From: Bacteroidota bacterium
Lineage (GTDB): Bacteria > Bacteroidota > Bacteroidia > Bacteroidales > B18-G4
Direction of reading: 5' to 3'
DNA: 34,836 nucleotides
NCBI GenBank assembly: GCA_003648575.1
Contig: QMPN01000002.1
Location: 1 to 34,836, forward strand
Every line of letters starts with the position of its first letter. The stretch's first letter is position 1. The notes below the pieces were generated by a model. It searched no databases. It was not told the origin of the DNA and saw nothing but the letters and a program-made list of their open reading frames with translations. This document shows positions 25,393 to 33,478 of this stretch, piece by piece. A program made the translations under genes and the position numbers.

Positions 25393-28300
25393 TCAGAAGT
25401 ATGCACGCAGTTGAACACTGCCTACATGTACCGTTGAAACTTCGGGTGCTTTTCTCCCGTCATAGATCAGGCTCAGTTGGAGGTGGTCTGAGATGTTTTG
25501 CTGGTAGGACACGCTCCATGTTGCGTTTTTCCCGGTCTTGAGGCCTTCAAGCATTTCGAAGCTGAGTGAGGTGTTTTCATCACCGTTGTAGGAAATGTCG
25601 ATGTAGTTGGCTTTCACCAGCAACGTGCCCTTATTTACCATGCGGTAATTTACCTCCGCACCAAGGTCTCTGATCCTGGATTCTTCACCACCCTCCTCGT
25701 TGTTGTTGTCGCGGTAGCGGAATGTTAGGCTGATCCTCAATGCCGGGCCGGGCTGGTACGACAATTCCGGAAATAATTCCACATAATCGATATCGTAATC
25801 ACTGGAGGAGAAAAAATCTGACACACTGATTTTACGTCCCTGCTCACCACCAAGTTGAAGGGTGAAATCGGAAATGAAATTCCAGCGCAGGTTGATCCCA
25901 TACTGAAAGAGGGTGCGCGTCTCAAAACCGTTCACAAGGTAGACTTTGTTTCTATTGCGCAGGAAGTTCATATCGAGGCCGTACTTCGGATTGTTCTTAT
26001 TGAAATAGAGCGTGTTCCGAAAAGACGAATTGAGTGAGATCAGGGAGGTGTCGAGGATCTGGCTTTCGCGGATGAAGGGATTATATGCTACATTCAGGTC
26101 ATCGGTAGATGTTTTATGCTCTATCCTGAACATGGTCTGGTTTTGCAGGCGGGCGAGGAACTTCAGGAAGCCCTCTTTTCCATTCCATACTGCCGCCGGC
26201 ATGATATTCAATGCCTCACGAAACTGATTGGTATAGGTTTTTGTGTACTCATAACTGGGTGAAAATATACGAATGTAGTTTGCCTGATCCTTGAAGGTAG
26301 CTACCTCGAACTCATTGAGCTGCTCTATCCCATCAGCATTGTAATCGATCCACATATAGATCCCTTCTCCGCTTGGGACTTTGAGGTATGAGAAGCTCTT
26401 CTTCTGCTCCAGGCCGGAACCCACCTCGTAATAAGTGTTAAAGGTGATCGCTCCCTTAAAGAGTTTCAGGAAATATTCCAGCCTTCCAACCAATACCTGT
26501 TCAGGTTCGGCAGCACTCAGGCTTGAATCCATGATCTCCAGGTTTCTGTAGGTGAGGGTTATGCTTAAACGGTTGGATGGATTTTTTTTGAGAATGGTGC
26601 TGGCCCCAACTTCTCTGGCAAAGGTCGATGCTGTAAGCCCATTGTAGAGGGGTTTCTTATCGAGCCGCTGTTTGTAAAATACTCCGTATTTATTTACTGC
26701 CGAATCATTGTTGCTGATATATGCTTCCCATTGATTATAACTGAAACTGGCTGCTGTCAATGAATCAGTTTGTGCATTCTTAAAAGTGTTGTATTCCGAT
26801 TCCTGTCGAAGGCCGATAGTAATCCACCTCAATTTCTTTGCCAGGTCAGCCTTGCTACGCAGAAAGTATGTGTTGAAGGTCTGCTGCTGCGTATTCAGGA
26901 GGCTTCCACTATACTTCAGAAAAAAACCGCTTGCATTCATATCAGCCATGAGGGAATGCATATTCCCTTTATATTCAGATCCATTATTCAGTAAATTGAA
27001 ACTGTAGCCCGACACCCCATGCTTGTCGTTCTGGAATCCTATATCAAACTCACCCTGGTGCTGATCTTCATCGCTCTCCAGGTGGTCGATGTTCCAATCG
27101 CGGTTAAACTCCACCTTCCGGTATGGCTCTATAGGCTTGAAATTTTGTTTAACCCATTCATAGCGTGCTCCGGTCATCAGGTTCCAGGCGTTGACCTCCC
27201 GCCTGGTGATGCGGCTTTTCTTATCATAGGCCAGCATGACCGCAAAGCTGGTATTGTCCTCATTGTCTTTTGAAGAGAAGGTGTTTATGTCGTTATTGCT
27301 GACACTGAATTCGGAGGTGAATTTTGATTTCTCACTGAATATATAATCGATCCCCATTGTCATCATCTGAGATTTCTTCGGGGTGACCAACAGTACCACC
27401 GGAGCGTAATTCCCCTGCGGAATCCCATTTTCCGGAGCTATCCAGGCAAATACTCTTCCGTTGGCGTCGCTGCTCACCAGCTTATAATTCCCCACGTTTT
27501 CTCCTACCAGGCTGAAACCCAGTTTATACACTGCACTGTCGGGATTGGTGGAATAAACAAAAACGGAATCGTACAGCGCATTGTTTACCAGGGTATCGAC
27601 CATTTTATAGCGGACCTCTTCACCAGAGAAACCTACACTGTCGATGTTGGGCCATAAGGCCTGGTTAATGCTATCGCCGATGTTGCTTAGAAATTCTTCT
27701 TGCTCATCATTCAGGTCTTGCTGCAGGGGCTGATTTTTCAGATCCTGTTCAGAGAATGCGTTCACCCGCACATTGAGTTTGTCGTTGGTGATCCCGGTAG
27801 ATACAAAGAACATGGAGCGTGCATAATCCCGTTCAGCATATTCAAATTCTACTACGATTCTCTTTTCTTTTGTGATGAGCACATGGGGTGTAAAGGTGAT
27901 CTCCCCGGTGTTGTAATTGATGATATAATCGTGATCCTGCCCACGGATTAGCAATACGCCATCGATAAAAACCTTTTCTGAAGCTGCCAGCACGATAATA
28001 AAGGTTTCACCATCATTGCCGATAAGTTTATATGGCCCCTGGTTACCCTCTTCACCCTGTATATTATTCCGGGCGAATTTACCTTTGGCAACGGCTCCCG
28101 CAAACTGAACATCCATAGTCCAGGGCCGGACTCCATTTTCTTCCTTGCCCACACCGAAGCTGGTCAGGAATTCCCCTCCCTGGGCTTTTTTGTATAGGTT
28201 CATGAAATAGCTCGGTGGCCTGGTGATCTCGAAATCACCGGCAATAAGGCGTGATGTTTTGTATTTGAGCTGAATGAATACCTTGTCGAACTCCTGGATC

Positions 28301-28887
28301 TGCTGTGTATTCCCTTCCGGCTGAATGGGAATGTTGTTATCGGTGATGGCTGCAAGGATCTCTATCTCGCGACTGAGCTTTCCGGAAAGCTGCAGGTTGA
28401 AGCTGGAGTTGACCACAACATCCTGGCCATTGCCAAAAGAAACGCCACGGGAAATGCTTCCGCTTTTATTGAGGCCATCCGTTTTGAATATATCCGTTCC
28501 CTGCCGGCTCTGGGTATATATGAAGGGGTTCACAAAGCCCTGGTCATCAGGTTCCAGTATAGAAAAATCCTTATGCTTGTATTCCTGTGTGAAGCTGAAG
28601 GGAAAGACACGGTATGAGATATTATATGTGCCACTTTTTTCCTGCAAACTCTTTGTAGGTATCAACAAGGACCTGACAATATCGATTTCATAGGCAAGGG
28701 TGTCGACCAGCATCCCCCCGGGTCCTTGTAAACGGAAAGATCCCGGCACCATGCTCAGACTGTCGAGTGAGATGGTATCGCTGTCAAGAACGAGCGTTTT
28801 CATGCGCAGATTACTCAGATTTTGAGCCGGAGCAACAAGCCCGATCAGGAGGAAAACAAGGCTAATATATATGAGGGTTCTGTTCAA
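25393..28887 (-). CDS. Large outer-membrane beta-barrel protein, function unknown
   Basis: An 1164-residue exported protein: signal peptide at 1-22 (MNRTLIYISLVFLLIGLVAPAQ), then a domain with the striking motif IPIQPEGNTQQIQEFDKVFI (186-205) and AGDFEITRPPSYFMNL (216-231), then a compact domain KVFIDGVLLIRGQDHDYIIN at 305-324 and GEITFTPHVLITKEKRIVVEF. From about residue 350 to the end the sequence alternates polar and aromatic residues in strand-sized segments, as in a large porin-like barrel, and it ends in Phe, a typical outer-membrane assembly signal. The first motif recalls N-terminal regions of SprA-like translocon proteins, but the protein is about half SprA's length. It stands upstream of porP in the same direction, so a role in secretion is possible but unproven. 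Confidence 0.75.
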   Translation of the reverse strand: MNRTLIYISLVFLLIGLVAPAQNLSNLRMKTLVLDSDTISLDSLSMVPGSFRLQGPGGMLVDTLAYEIDIVRSLLIPTKSLQEKSGTYNISYRVFPFSFTQEYKHKDFSILEPDDQGFVNPFIYTQSRQGTDIFKTDGLNKSGSISRGVSFGNGQDVVVNSSFNLQLSGKLSREIEILAAITDNNIPIQPEGNTQQIQEFDKVFIQLKYKTSRLIAGDFEITRPPSYFMNLYKKAQGGEFLTSFGVGKEENGVRPWTMDVQFAGAVAKGKFARNNIQGEEGNQGPYKLIGNDGETFIIVLAASEKVFIDGVLLIRGQDHDYIINYNTGEITFTPHVLITKEKRIVVEFEYAERDYARSMFFVSTGITNDKLNVRVNAFSEQDLKNQPLQQDLNDEQEEFLSNIGDSINQALWPNIDSVGFSGEEVRYKMVDTLVNNALYDSVFVYSTNPDSAVYKLGFSLVGENVGNYKLVSSDANGRVFAWIAPENGIPQGNYAPVVLLVTPKKSQMMTMGIDYIFSEKSKFTSEFSVSNNDINTFSSKDNEDNTSFAVMLAYDKKSRITRREVNAWNLMTGARYEWVKQNFKPIEPYRKVEFNRDWNIDHLESDEDQHQGEFDIGFQNDKHGVSGYSFNLLNNGSEYKGNMHSLMADMNASGFFLKYSGSLLNTQQQTFNTYFLRSKADLAKKLRWITIGLRQESEYNTFKNAQTDSLTAASFSYNQWEAYISNNDSAVNKYGVFYKQRLDKKPLYNGLTASTFAREVGASTILKKNPSNRLSITLTYRNLEIMDSSLSAAEPEQVLVGRLEYFLKLFKGAITFNTYYEVGSGLEQKKSFSYLKVPSGEGIYMWIDYNADGIEQLNEFEVATFKDQANYIRIFSPSYEYTKTYTNQFREALNIMPAAVWNGKEGFLKFLARLQNQTMFRIEHKTSTDDLNVAYNPFIRESQILDTSLISLNSSFRNTLYFNKNNPKYGLDMNFLRNRNKVYLVNGFETRTLFQYGINLRWNFISDFTLQLGGEQGRKISVSDFFSSSDYDIDYVELFPELSYQPGPALRISLTFRYRDNNNEEGGEESRIRDLGAEVNYRMVNKGTLLVKANYIDISYNGDENTSLSFEMLEGLKTGKNATWSVSYQQNISDHLQLSLIYDGRKAPEVSTVHVGSVQLRAYF

Positions 28888-29028
28888 GTCAGCTTACGTC
28901 TGTGCTTATGAATAAAGGTAAAAAACGTCTGCCTATTGTGCACCGACTTTTTAATGCCTGTTATCAACTACGTAAGTTACAGTAAAACAGCCATTTATAT
29001 AATAATGTAAAATTATTATGTTTTAAAT

Positions 29029-29058
29029 TTTGCCAATTGTTTAAAGATGCTACCTTTG
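29029..29058 (+). promoter_or_regulatory. Promoter of the yitT-family gene
   Basis: TTTG at 29029-29032 and TACCTTTG at 29051-29058 are separated by 18 bases, an excellent fit to the Bacteroidota promoter (TTTG / TAnnTTTG). Transcription would start near 29064, about 38 bases before the ATG at 29102. Confidence 0.75.
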
Positions 29059-29101
29059 CCGGCCAAAATTTGGGTCATAAACATCATAAAAACTTACTTA
29101 A

Positions 29102-29995
29102 ATGGCGTTTGTTTCTAAAGAAAAATTGTTTTCAGGAAAATGGTTCAAGGCGTACAGCCTGATCATTGTCGGGGCTTTCATTATGGCCTCCGGATTTGTA
29201 TTATTCATCACTCCGCACAACATCGTGCCCGGTGGCGTGTACGGTATCTCCATCGTGATACATCACTATACGGGATGGCCTATTGGTTTAACGGCTCTGG
29301 CTTTTGATATCCCGCTCACCATTATCGGGATCAGGGTGCTGGGACCGCGCTTTGGAGTGAAAACAGTTGTAGGTTTCATCCTGACGGCTGTTTTTGTCGA
29401 CTCCCTGACCTATTTCCTGGGAGCGAAAGCACTGGTGCCTGACGATATTTTACTGTCATCCATCTTTGGTGGCGTTTTCATTGGCTTAGGCCTTGGCCTG
29501 ATCTTCAAGTCGAAGGCAACATCCGGTGGCTCCGACATCGTGGCCATGATCATTTCGAAATACACCAAATTGCCTCTGGGGCAGCTGATGATATATGTGG
29601 ATTCAACGATTGTACTGGTGGGCCTGTTTGCCTTCCAGGATTGGACCATACCTCTTTATTCTCTTATTGTAATTTATATTGCGGGCAAGGTTGTCGACCT
29701 TGTTCTCCAGGGAATCTCCTATGATAAGACCCTTTTCATTATCTCTGATAAACACGATGAGATTCGTAATAAGATCATCAATGACCTGAACCGTGGCGGA
29801 ACCTTCCTTAAAGGGGAGGGGATGTATAATGGGAAAGAGAAATCCATTATTTATACCGTATTGAATCGAAGGGAACTGGCCATCTTGCAGGACTTCATAA
29901 ACAACATAGATCCCGAAGCATTTTTAACGGTAATCAACGCCAATGAGATCCTTGGAAATGGGTTTAAATCACTGCACGATAAGGTAGCCGAATAG
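29102..29995 (+). CDS. YitT family membrane protein (DUF161 + DUF2179)
   Basis: A 297-residue inner-membrane protein. About five or six transmembrane helices fill residues 15-205, with conserved family pieces FITPHNIVPGGVYGISIVIH, GLIFKSKATSGGSDIVAMII and PLYSLIVIYIAGKVVDLVLQG. The C-terminal soluble domain (about 210-290; KTLFIISDKHDEIRNKII, then GGTFLKGEGMYNGKEKSIIY) is DUF2179, a ferredoxin-like sensing domain. The transport substrate of this family is not established. It has a strong own promoter. It converges on rseP with only three bases between the stop codons and no terminator. Confidence 0.93.
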   Translation: MAFVSKEKLFSGKWFKAYSLIIVGAFIMASGFVLFITPHNIVPGGVYGISIVIHHYTGWPIGLTALAFDIPLTIIGIRVLGPRFGVKTVVGFILTAVFVDSLTYFLGAKALVPDDILLSSIFGGVFIGLGLGLIFKSKATSGGSDIVAMIISKYTKLPLGQLMIYVDSTIVLVGLFAFQDWTIPLYSLIVIYIAGKVVDLVLQGISYDKTLFIISDKHDEIRNKIINDLNRGGTFLKGEGMYNGKEKSIIYTVLNRRELAILQDFINNIDPEAFLTVINANEILGNGFKSLHDKVAE

Positions 29996-29998
29996 GCG

Positions 29999-31333
29999 CT
30001 AAAAGTCGCCGTTGATCCATTTAATAATGTCATTGCCGTTGGCGTAGATTAGCAGGGCAAATATCAGGATCATACCCACGACCTGGGCATACTCCATAAA
30101 TTTATCGTTGGGCTTTCTGCGGGCAACTATTTCATAGAGCAGGAACATGACGTGGCCTCCGTCGAGTGCAGGTATAGGCAACACATTAAGGATGGCCAGC
30201 ATGATCGACAGGAATGCTGTCAGCCGCCAGAAACGCTCCCAGTCCCATTCACCCGGAAAGATACTGGCAATGGTACCAAATCCACCTACTGATTCATAGG
30301 CTTTCACTTCCGGTGAGAAGAGTAAACGTAGCTGTTTAAGGTAGTTGCCAATGCCTTTGAAGCCCTTTACGATTCCTGCAGGTATGGCTTGAAAGAAGTT
30401 ATAGTCACGTGTGTTGAATGCAAAGAATTTATCCGGAGAAACCCGATAAACTCCGATAACGCCTGTTTCCGGAACAGCAAAAGCAAAGACCAGGGTGTCG
30501 CTGCCACGTACGGTTTCTATTTCAATGTCCTCCCCTTTCAGTTTTGGGATCTGATGGATATATTCGTTAAAATATTCCATGGGTTGTCCGTTGAGTTGGA
30601 TCAACCTGTCGCCGACTTGCATGCCGGCGGCTTCAGCCGGAGAGTTTTCACCAAATTTCTCCACTACGTATGGGAATCTGGCGCTGATGAAATCTGGATT
30701 TCTATGCTTTACCAGCTTGCCCAATACACCATCGGGGATGGGCACATTCATGATCATGCTGTCGCGCTGAACGAGGATGTAGTTGGCTTCATCGAGGATC
30801 AGCGTGATAGGGATCTGGCCGAAATCTTCCACAACTTTTCCATCGATAGAGATGATCTTGTCTCCCTCGCGGAGTCCCATCTCCATACCGAGAGAATCCA
30901 CAGAGATACCATATTTGTTGGCTTCTGTAGTGGGCAAATAGCTTTCTCCCCAGCTGAACAGGAGAAAGATATAGATAACCATGGCCAGGAGAACGTTTAC
31001 GATTACGCCGCCAAGCATGATGATAAGCCGTTGCCATGCCGGTTTCGACCTGAACTCATATGGTTTAGGTGGCTTTTTCATAGCCTCTTTGTCCATAGAT
31101 TCATCGATCATTCCACTGATCTTAACGTATCCCCCCAGCGGGAGCCAGCCGAGGCCATATTCTGTTCCTTTAAAGTTGAATTTAAAGATGGAAAACCACG
31201 GGTTGAAGAAGAGGTAGAACTTTTCTACCCTGGTGCGAAAGAGTTTTGCTGCCAGAAAATGTCCCATCTCGTGAAAGACCACAAGGATGGAGAGACTGAG
31301 CAAAAGTTGTATTATCTTAATGAGTACTTCCAT
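29999..31333 (-). CDS. rseP: RseP family site-2 protease (M50)
   Basis: A 444-residue intramembrane zinc metalloprotease. HEMGH at residues 21-25 in the first helix supplies two zinc-binding His and the catalytic Glu; LDGGH at 390-394 in the third helix region supplies the Asp. Between them lie the membrane-associated segment LGWLPLGGYVKISGM and two PDZ domains (GLREGDKIISIDGK and SPAEAAGMQVGDRLIQLNG). Such proteases cleave anti-sigma factors after a first periplasmic cut, or remnant signal peptides. The start overlaps the dxr stop by 17 bases, a tight coupling common in this phylum. Substrate is not visible from the window. Confidence 0.95.
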   Translation of the reverse strand: MEVLIKIIQLLLSLSILVVFHEMGHFLAAKLFRTRVEKFYLFFNPWFSIFKFNFKGTEYGLGWLPLGGYVKISGMIDESMDKEAMKKPPKPYEFRSKPAWQRLIIMLGGVIVNVLLAMVIYIFLLFSWGESYLPTTEANKYGISVDSLGMEMGLREGDKIISIDGKVVEDFGQIPITLILDEANYILVQRDSMIMNVPIPDGVLGKLVKHRNPDFISARFPYVVEKFGENSPAEAAGMQVGDRLIQLNGQPMEYFNEYIHQIPKLKGEDIEIETVRGSDTLVFAFAVPETGVIGVYRVSPDKFFAFNTRDYNFFQAIPAGIVKGFKGIGNYLKQLRLLFSPEVKAYESVGGFGTIASIFPGEWDWERFWRLTAFLSIMLAILNVLPIPALDGGHVMFLLYEIVARRKPNDKFMEYAQVVGMILIFALLIYANGNDIIKWINGDF

Positions 31334-32492
31334 TGTAATTCCTGATATAGTTTTCGGCTAATGCTCTTGCTTCTCTGTCGGTTTCTACAAAGTCGTCGTA
31401 TCCGGGTTGATAGATCCTGCTGATATTATGCATACATTTTTCAATGATATCGGGCATTTGCAGGAATCCGATCTTCTTTTCCAGGAAAGCGCCGACTGCA
31501 ATCTCATTGGCCGCGTTCATGGCACATGGGATGTTCCCACCTGCTTCCATGGCTTCAAAAGCGAGTGCAAGATTACGAAATTTTTTGATATCCGGGGCCT
31601 CAAAACTGAGTGTTGTATGATCTGTGATGCTGAATCTTCCATGATTGGAAGGCAGGCGGTCAGGATAGCTGAGAGCATACAGGATCGGAAGGCGCATATC
31701 GGGCCGGCCCAATTGCGCTTTTACGGACCCATCGTGAAATTGTACCATGGAATGGATCACCGACTGCGGATGTATGACTACTTCTATCTGTTCTGGCTTC
31801 AGGCCGAAGAGCCATTTTGCTTCGATCACTTCCAGGCCCTTATTCATCATGCTGGCCGAGTCGATGCTGATCTTATCGCCCATATCCCAGTTGGGGTGTT
31901 TGAGCGCAGCTTCGGGGCTGACATGTTCAAGCAAGGAAAGCTCTTTTTCCCGGAAAGGGCCGCCGGAAGCGGTAAGAAAGATTTTTTCAACCGCATGAGC
32001 AGATTCGCCGGCCAGGCACTGGAAGATGGCGGAATGTTCAGAATCGACAGGGATGATCGGGCTTCGGTGCTCCTTCACAAGTTTGTTCACAAGTTCGCCG
32101 CCTACGACGATGGATTCCTTGTTGGCCAGGGCGATGGCCTTGCCTGCTTTCAAGGCATTTATGGTAGGCTCGAAGCCCGCAAAGCCAACGATGGCATTCA
32201 GCACTATGTCAATTTCGCCGGAACTTACAAGCTGGGCCACGGAATCATTCCCGGCAAACACTTTTATGTCGAGGCCGGAAAGGGCTTCTGATACTTCCTC
32301 ATAGTGATCTGTGTTGGCAATGACAACTGTATTCGGTTGAAACTCCCTGGCTTGACGGATCAGTTCGCCGGTATTGTTTCCAGCAGTAAGTACTTCAATT
32401 TCAAAATTGTCCAGATGTGTGCGCACGATGTCGAGCGCCTGTATGCCAATGGAGCCGGTTGAGCCTAATATTGCGATCCGCTTTTTATCCAT
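31317..32492 (-). CDS. dxr: 1-deoxy-D-xylulose 5-phosphate reductoisomerase
   Basis: A 391-residue full-length DXR, which converts DXP to MEP with NADPH and is the first committed enzyme of the MEP isoprenoid pathway. Visible features: NADPH motif GSTGSIG at 10-16, ALANKESIVVGGELV, metal and substrate motif PVDSEHSAIFQCL, TASGGPFRE, then HPNWDMGDKISIDSASMMNK and GLEVIEAKWLF, and HPQSVIHSMVQFHDGS. Nothing suggests decay. It lies between the M23 peptidase (9-base gap) and rseP (17-base overlap), a common Bacteroidota arrangement. Its presence alongside the mevalonate genes at 2545-6895 is unusual. No other MEP genes are in the window. Confidence 0.98.
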   Translation of the reverse strand: MDKKRIAILGSTGSIGIQALDIVRTHLDNFEIEVLTAGNNTGELIRQAREFQPNTVVIANTDHYEEVSEALSGLDIKVFAGNDSVAQLVSSGEIDIVLNAIVGFAGFEPTINALKAGKAIALANKESIVVGGELVNKLVKEHRSPIIPVDSEHSAIFQCLAGESAHAVEKIFLTASGGPFREKELSLLEHVSPEAALKHPNWDMGDKISIDSASMMNKGLEVIEAKWLFGLKPEQIEVVIHPQSVIHSMVQFHDGSVKAQLGRPDMRLPILYALSYPDRLPSNHGRFSITDHTTLSFEAPDIKKFRNLALAFEAMEAGGNIPCAMNAANEIAVGAFLEKKIGFLQMPDIIEKCMHNISRIYQPGYDDFVETDREARALAENYIRNYNGSTH

Positions 32493-32501
32493 GCTTGTAT
32501 G

Positions 32502-33383
32502 CTAGAAAGACATATATTCTTCCGGGTCAACGGGTGTTCCGTTGTGCCAGAGCTCGAAATGAAGGTGTGGCCCTGAAGATAATTCTCCGGAATCGCCGCT
32601 GACGGCAATAGGCTCACCAGCCTTGATAAAATTACCCAGGCTTTTCAGAAGCTGTGAGTTGTGCTTGTATACAGAGACAAAATTCCCGCTATGCTGAATG
32701 GCAATAGTGTGACCGGTCTCTGAGGTCCAGTCGGAAAAGATCACCGTGCCATCCAGCACCGACATGATCATGGCTTCCTCACTGGCAGCGATGTCGATGC
32801 CGAAATGCTTTTCCGCCAGGTTGAACTTATTGATGATAATACCATCCACGGGTTTAAAAAATACAATATCACTGATGTTTATAGCCCCATCATAAAGATC
32901 TTCCGATTCATAGAAGAAGAGATTATATTGTGTGTTGGCATCATATTCTGCCCGCATGATGGAATCTTCCGGAGAGGATTCCATGGTGATGCTGTCGTAA
33001 TTGACCATGGCGTTCCGTTCCGGCCTGATAGTATCAACGATTTCCCGCCCTTCGATAATATTTTTTATGTTTTGCAGATAAATATCTTTCGAACGTAAAG
33101 CGATCTCCAGGGAGTCGGCCCGGCGTTCAAGGCGGTATAGCTTGCCCGGGATGTTTACATCCATATAACCCGGAATATATTCGCGTATGGGCGTGAAGGC
33201 AATAATGAAGATGGTAATGGTAATAAGGACAATAGATATAGTAACGGTAAGCAGAAAAACATTCAGTCTGGAAAGCCTGAATGAGAGGCGTTCTTCGAAG
33301 GTTTCATTATTCATGATCACCAGGCGGTACTTATCGCGCAGCTTGGTGTACCACTTCCGGTTATTTTTCTTTTTCCTGACCAT
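32502..33383 (-). CDS. M23 family metallopeptidase, membrane-anchored
   Basis: A 293-residue protein. The ATG at 33383 (MVRKKKNNRKWYTKLRDKY) is chosen over a GTG one codon upstream. A basic cytoplasmic N-terminus precedes one transmembrane helix (LNVFLLTVTISIVLITITIF, about residues 38-62), a short coiled segment (LYRLERRADSLEIALRSKD), and the LytM/M23 domain. Zinc ligands and active site are intact: KHFGIDIAA (H and D), and the GPHLHFELW motif. Such enzymes cut peptide cross-links in peptidoglycan, or activate amidases. It heads an operon with dxr and rseP. Divergent from porW/sprE across a 95-base gap. Confidence 0.9.
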   Translation of the reverse strand: MVRKKKNNRKWYTKLRDKYRLVIMNNETFEERLSFRLSRLNVFLLTVTISIVLITITIFIIAFTPIREYIPGYMDVNIPGKLYRLERRADSLEIALRSKDIYLQNIKNIIEGREIVDTIRPERNAMVNYDSITMESSPEDSIMRAEYDANTQYNLFFYESEDLYDGAINISDIVFFKPVDGIIINKFNLAEKHFGIDIAASEEAMIMSVLDGTVIFSDWTSETGHTIAIQHSGNFVSVYKHNSQLLKSLGNFIKAGEPIAVSGDSGELSSGPHLHFELWHNGTPVDPEEYMSF

Positions 33384-33404
33384 CACTGAAGTGCATTGCG
33401 TTTT

Positions 33405-33423
33405 GCAAATATCGTATATTTGC
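33405..33423. promoter_or_regulatory. Palindrome and promoter between M23 gene and porW/sprE
   Basis: A perfect 8-bp inverted repeat (GCAAATAT, CGT, ATATTTGC). Its right half contains TATATTTG (33415-33422), the -7 box for the plus-strand porW/sprE gene, with a TTG at 33396-33398 sixteen bases upstream. The left half gives a near-match (GATATTTG) for the minus-strand M23 operon. It may be a divergent promoter or an operator. Confidence 0.5.
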
Positions 33424-33478
33424 AGCTATCTATAATAATTATTAAAAAATTTAGTTAATCAGTACATACCCATAGATA

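Noticed and set aside
30389..31345. 318-codon plus-strand open frame opposite rseP
   Set aside because: Antisense shadow of rseP; His/Asp-rich composition derives from the complementary codons.
31407..32291. 294-codon plus-strand open frame opposite dxr
   Set aside because: It lies entirely antisense to a well-supported dxr; its translation shows no recognisable domain.
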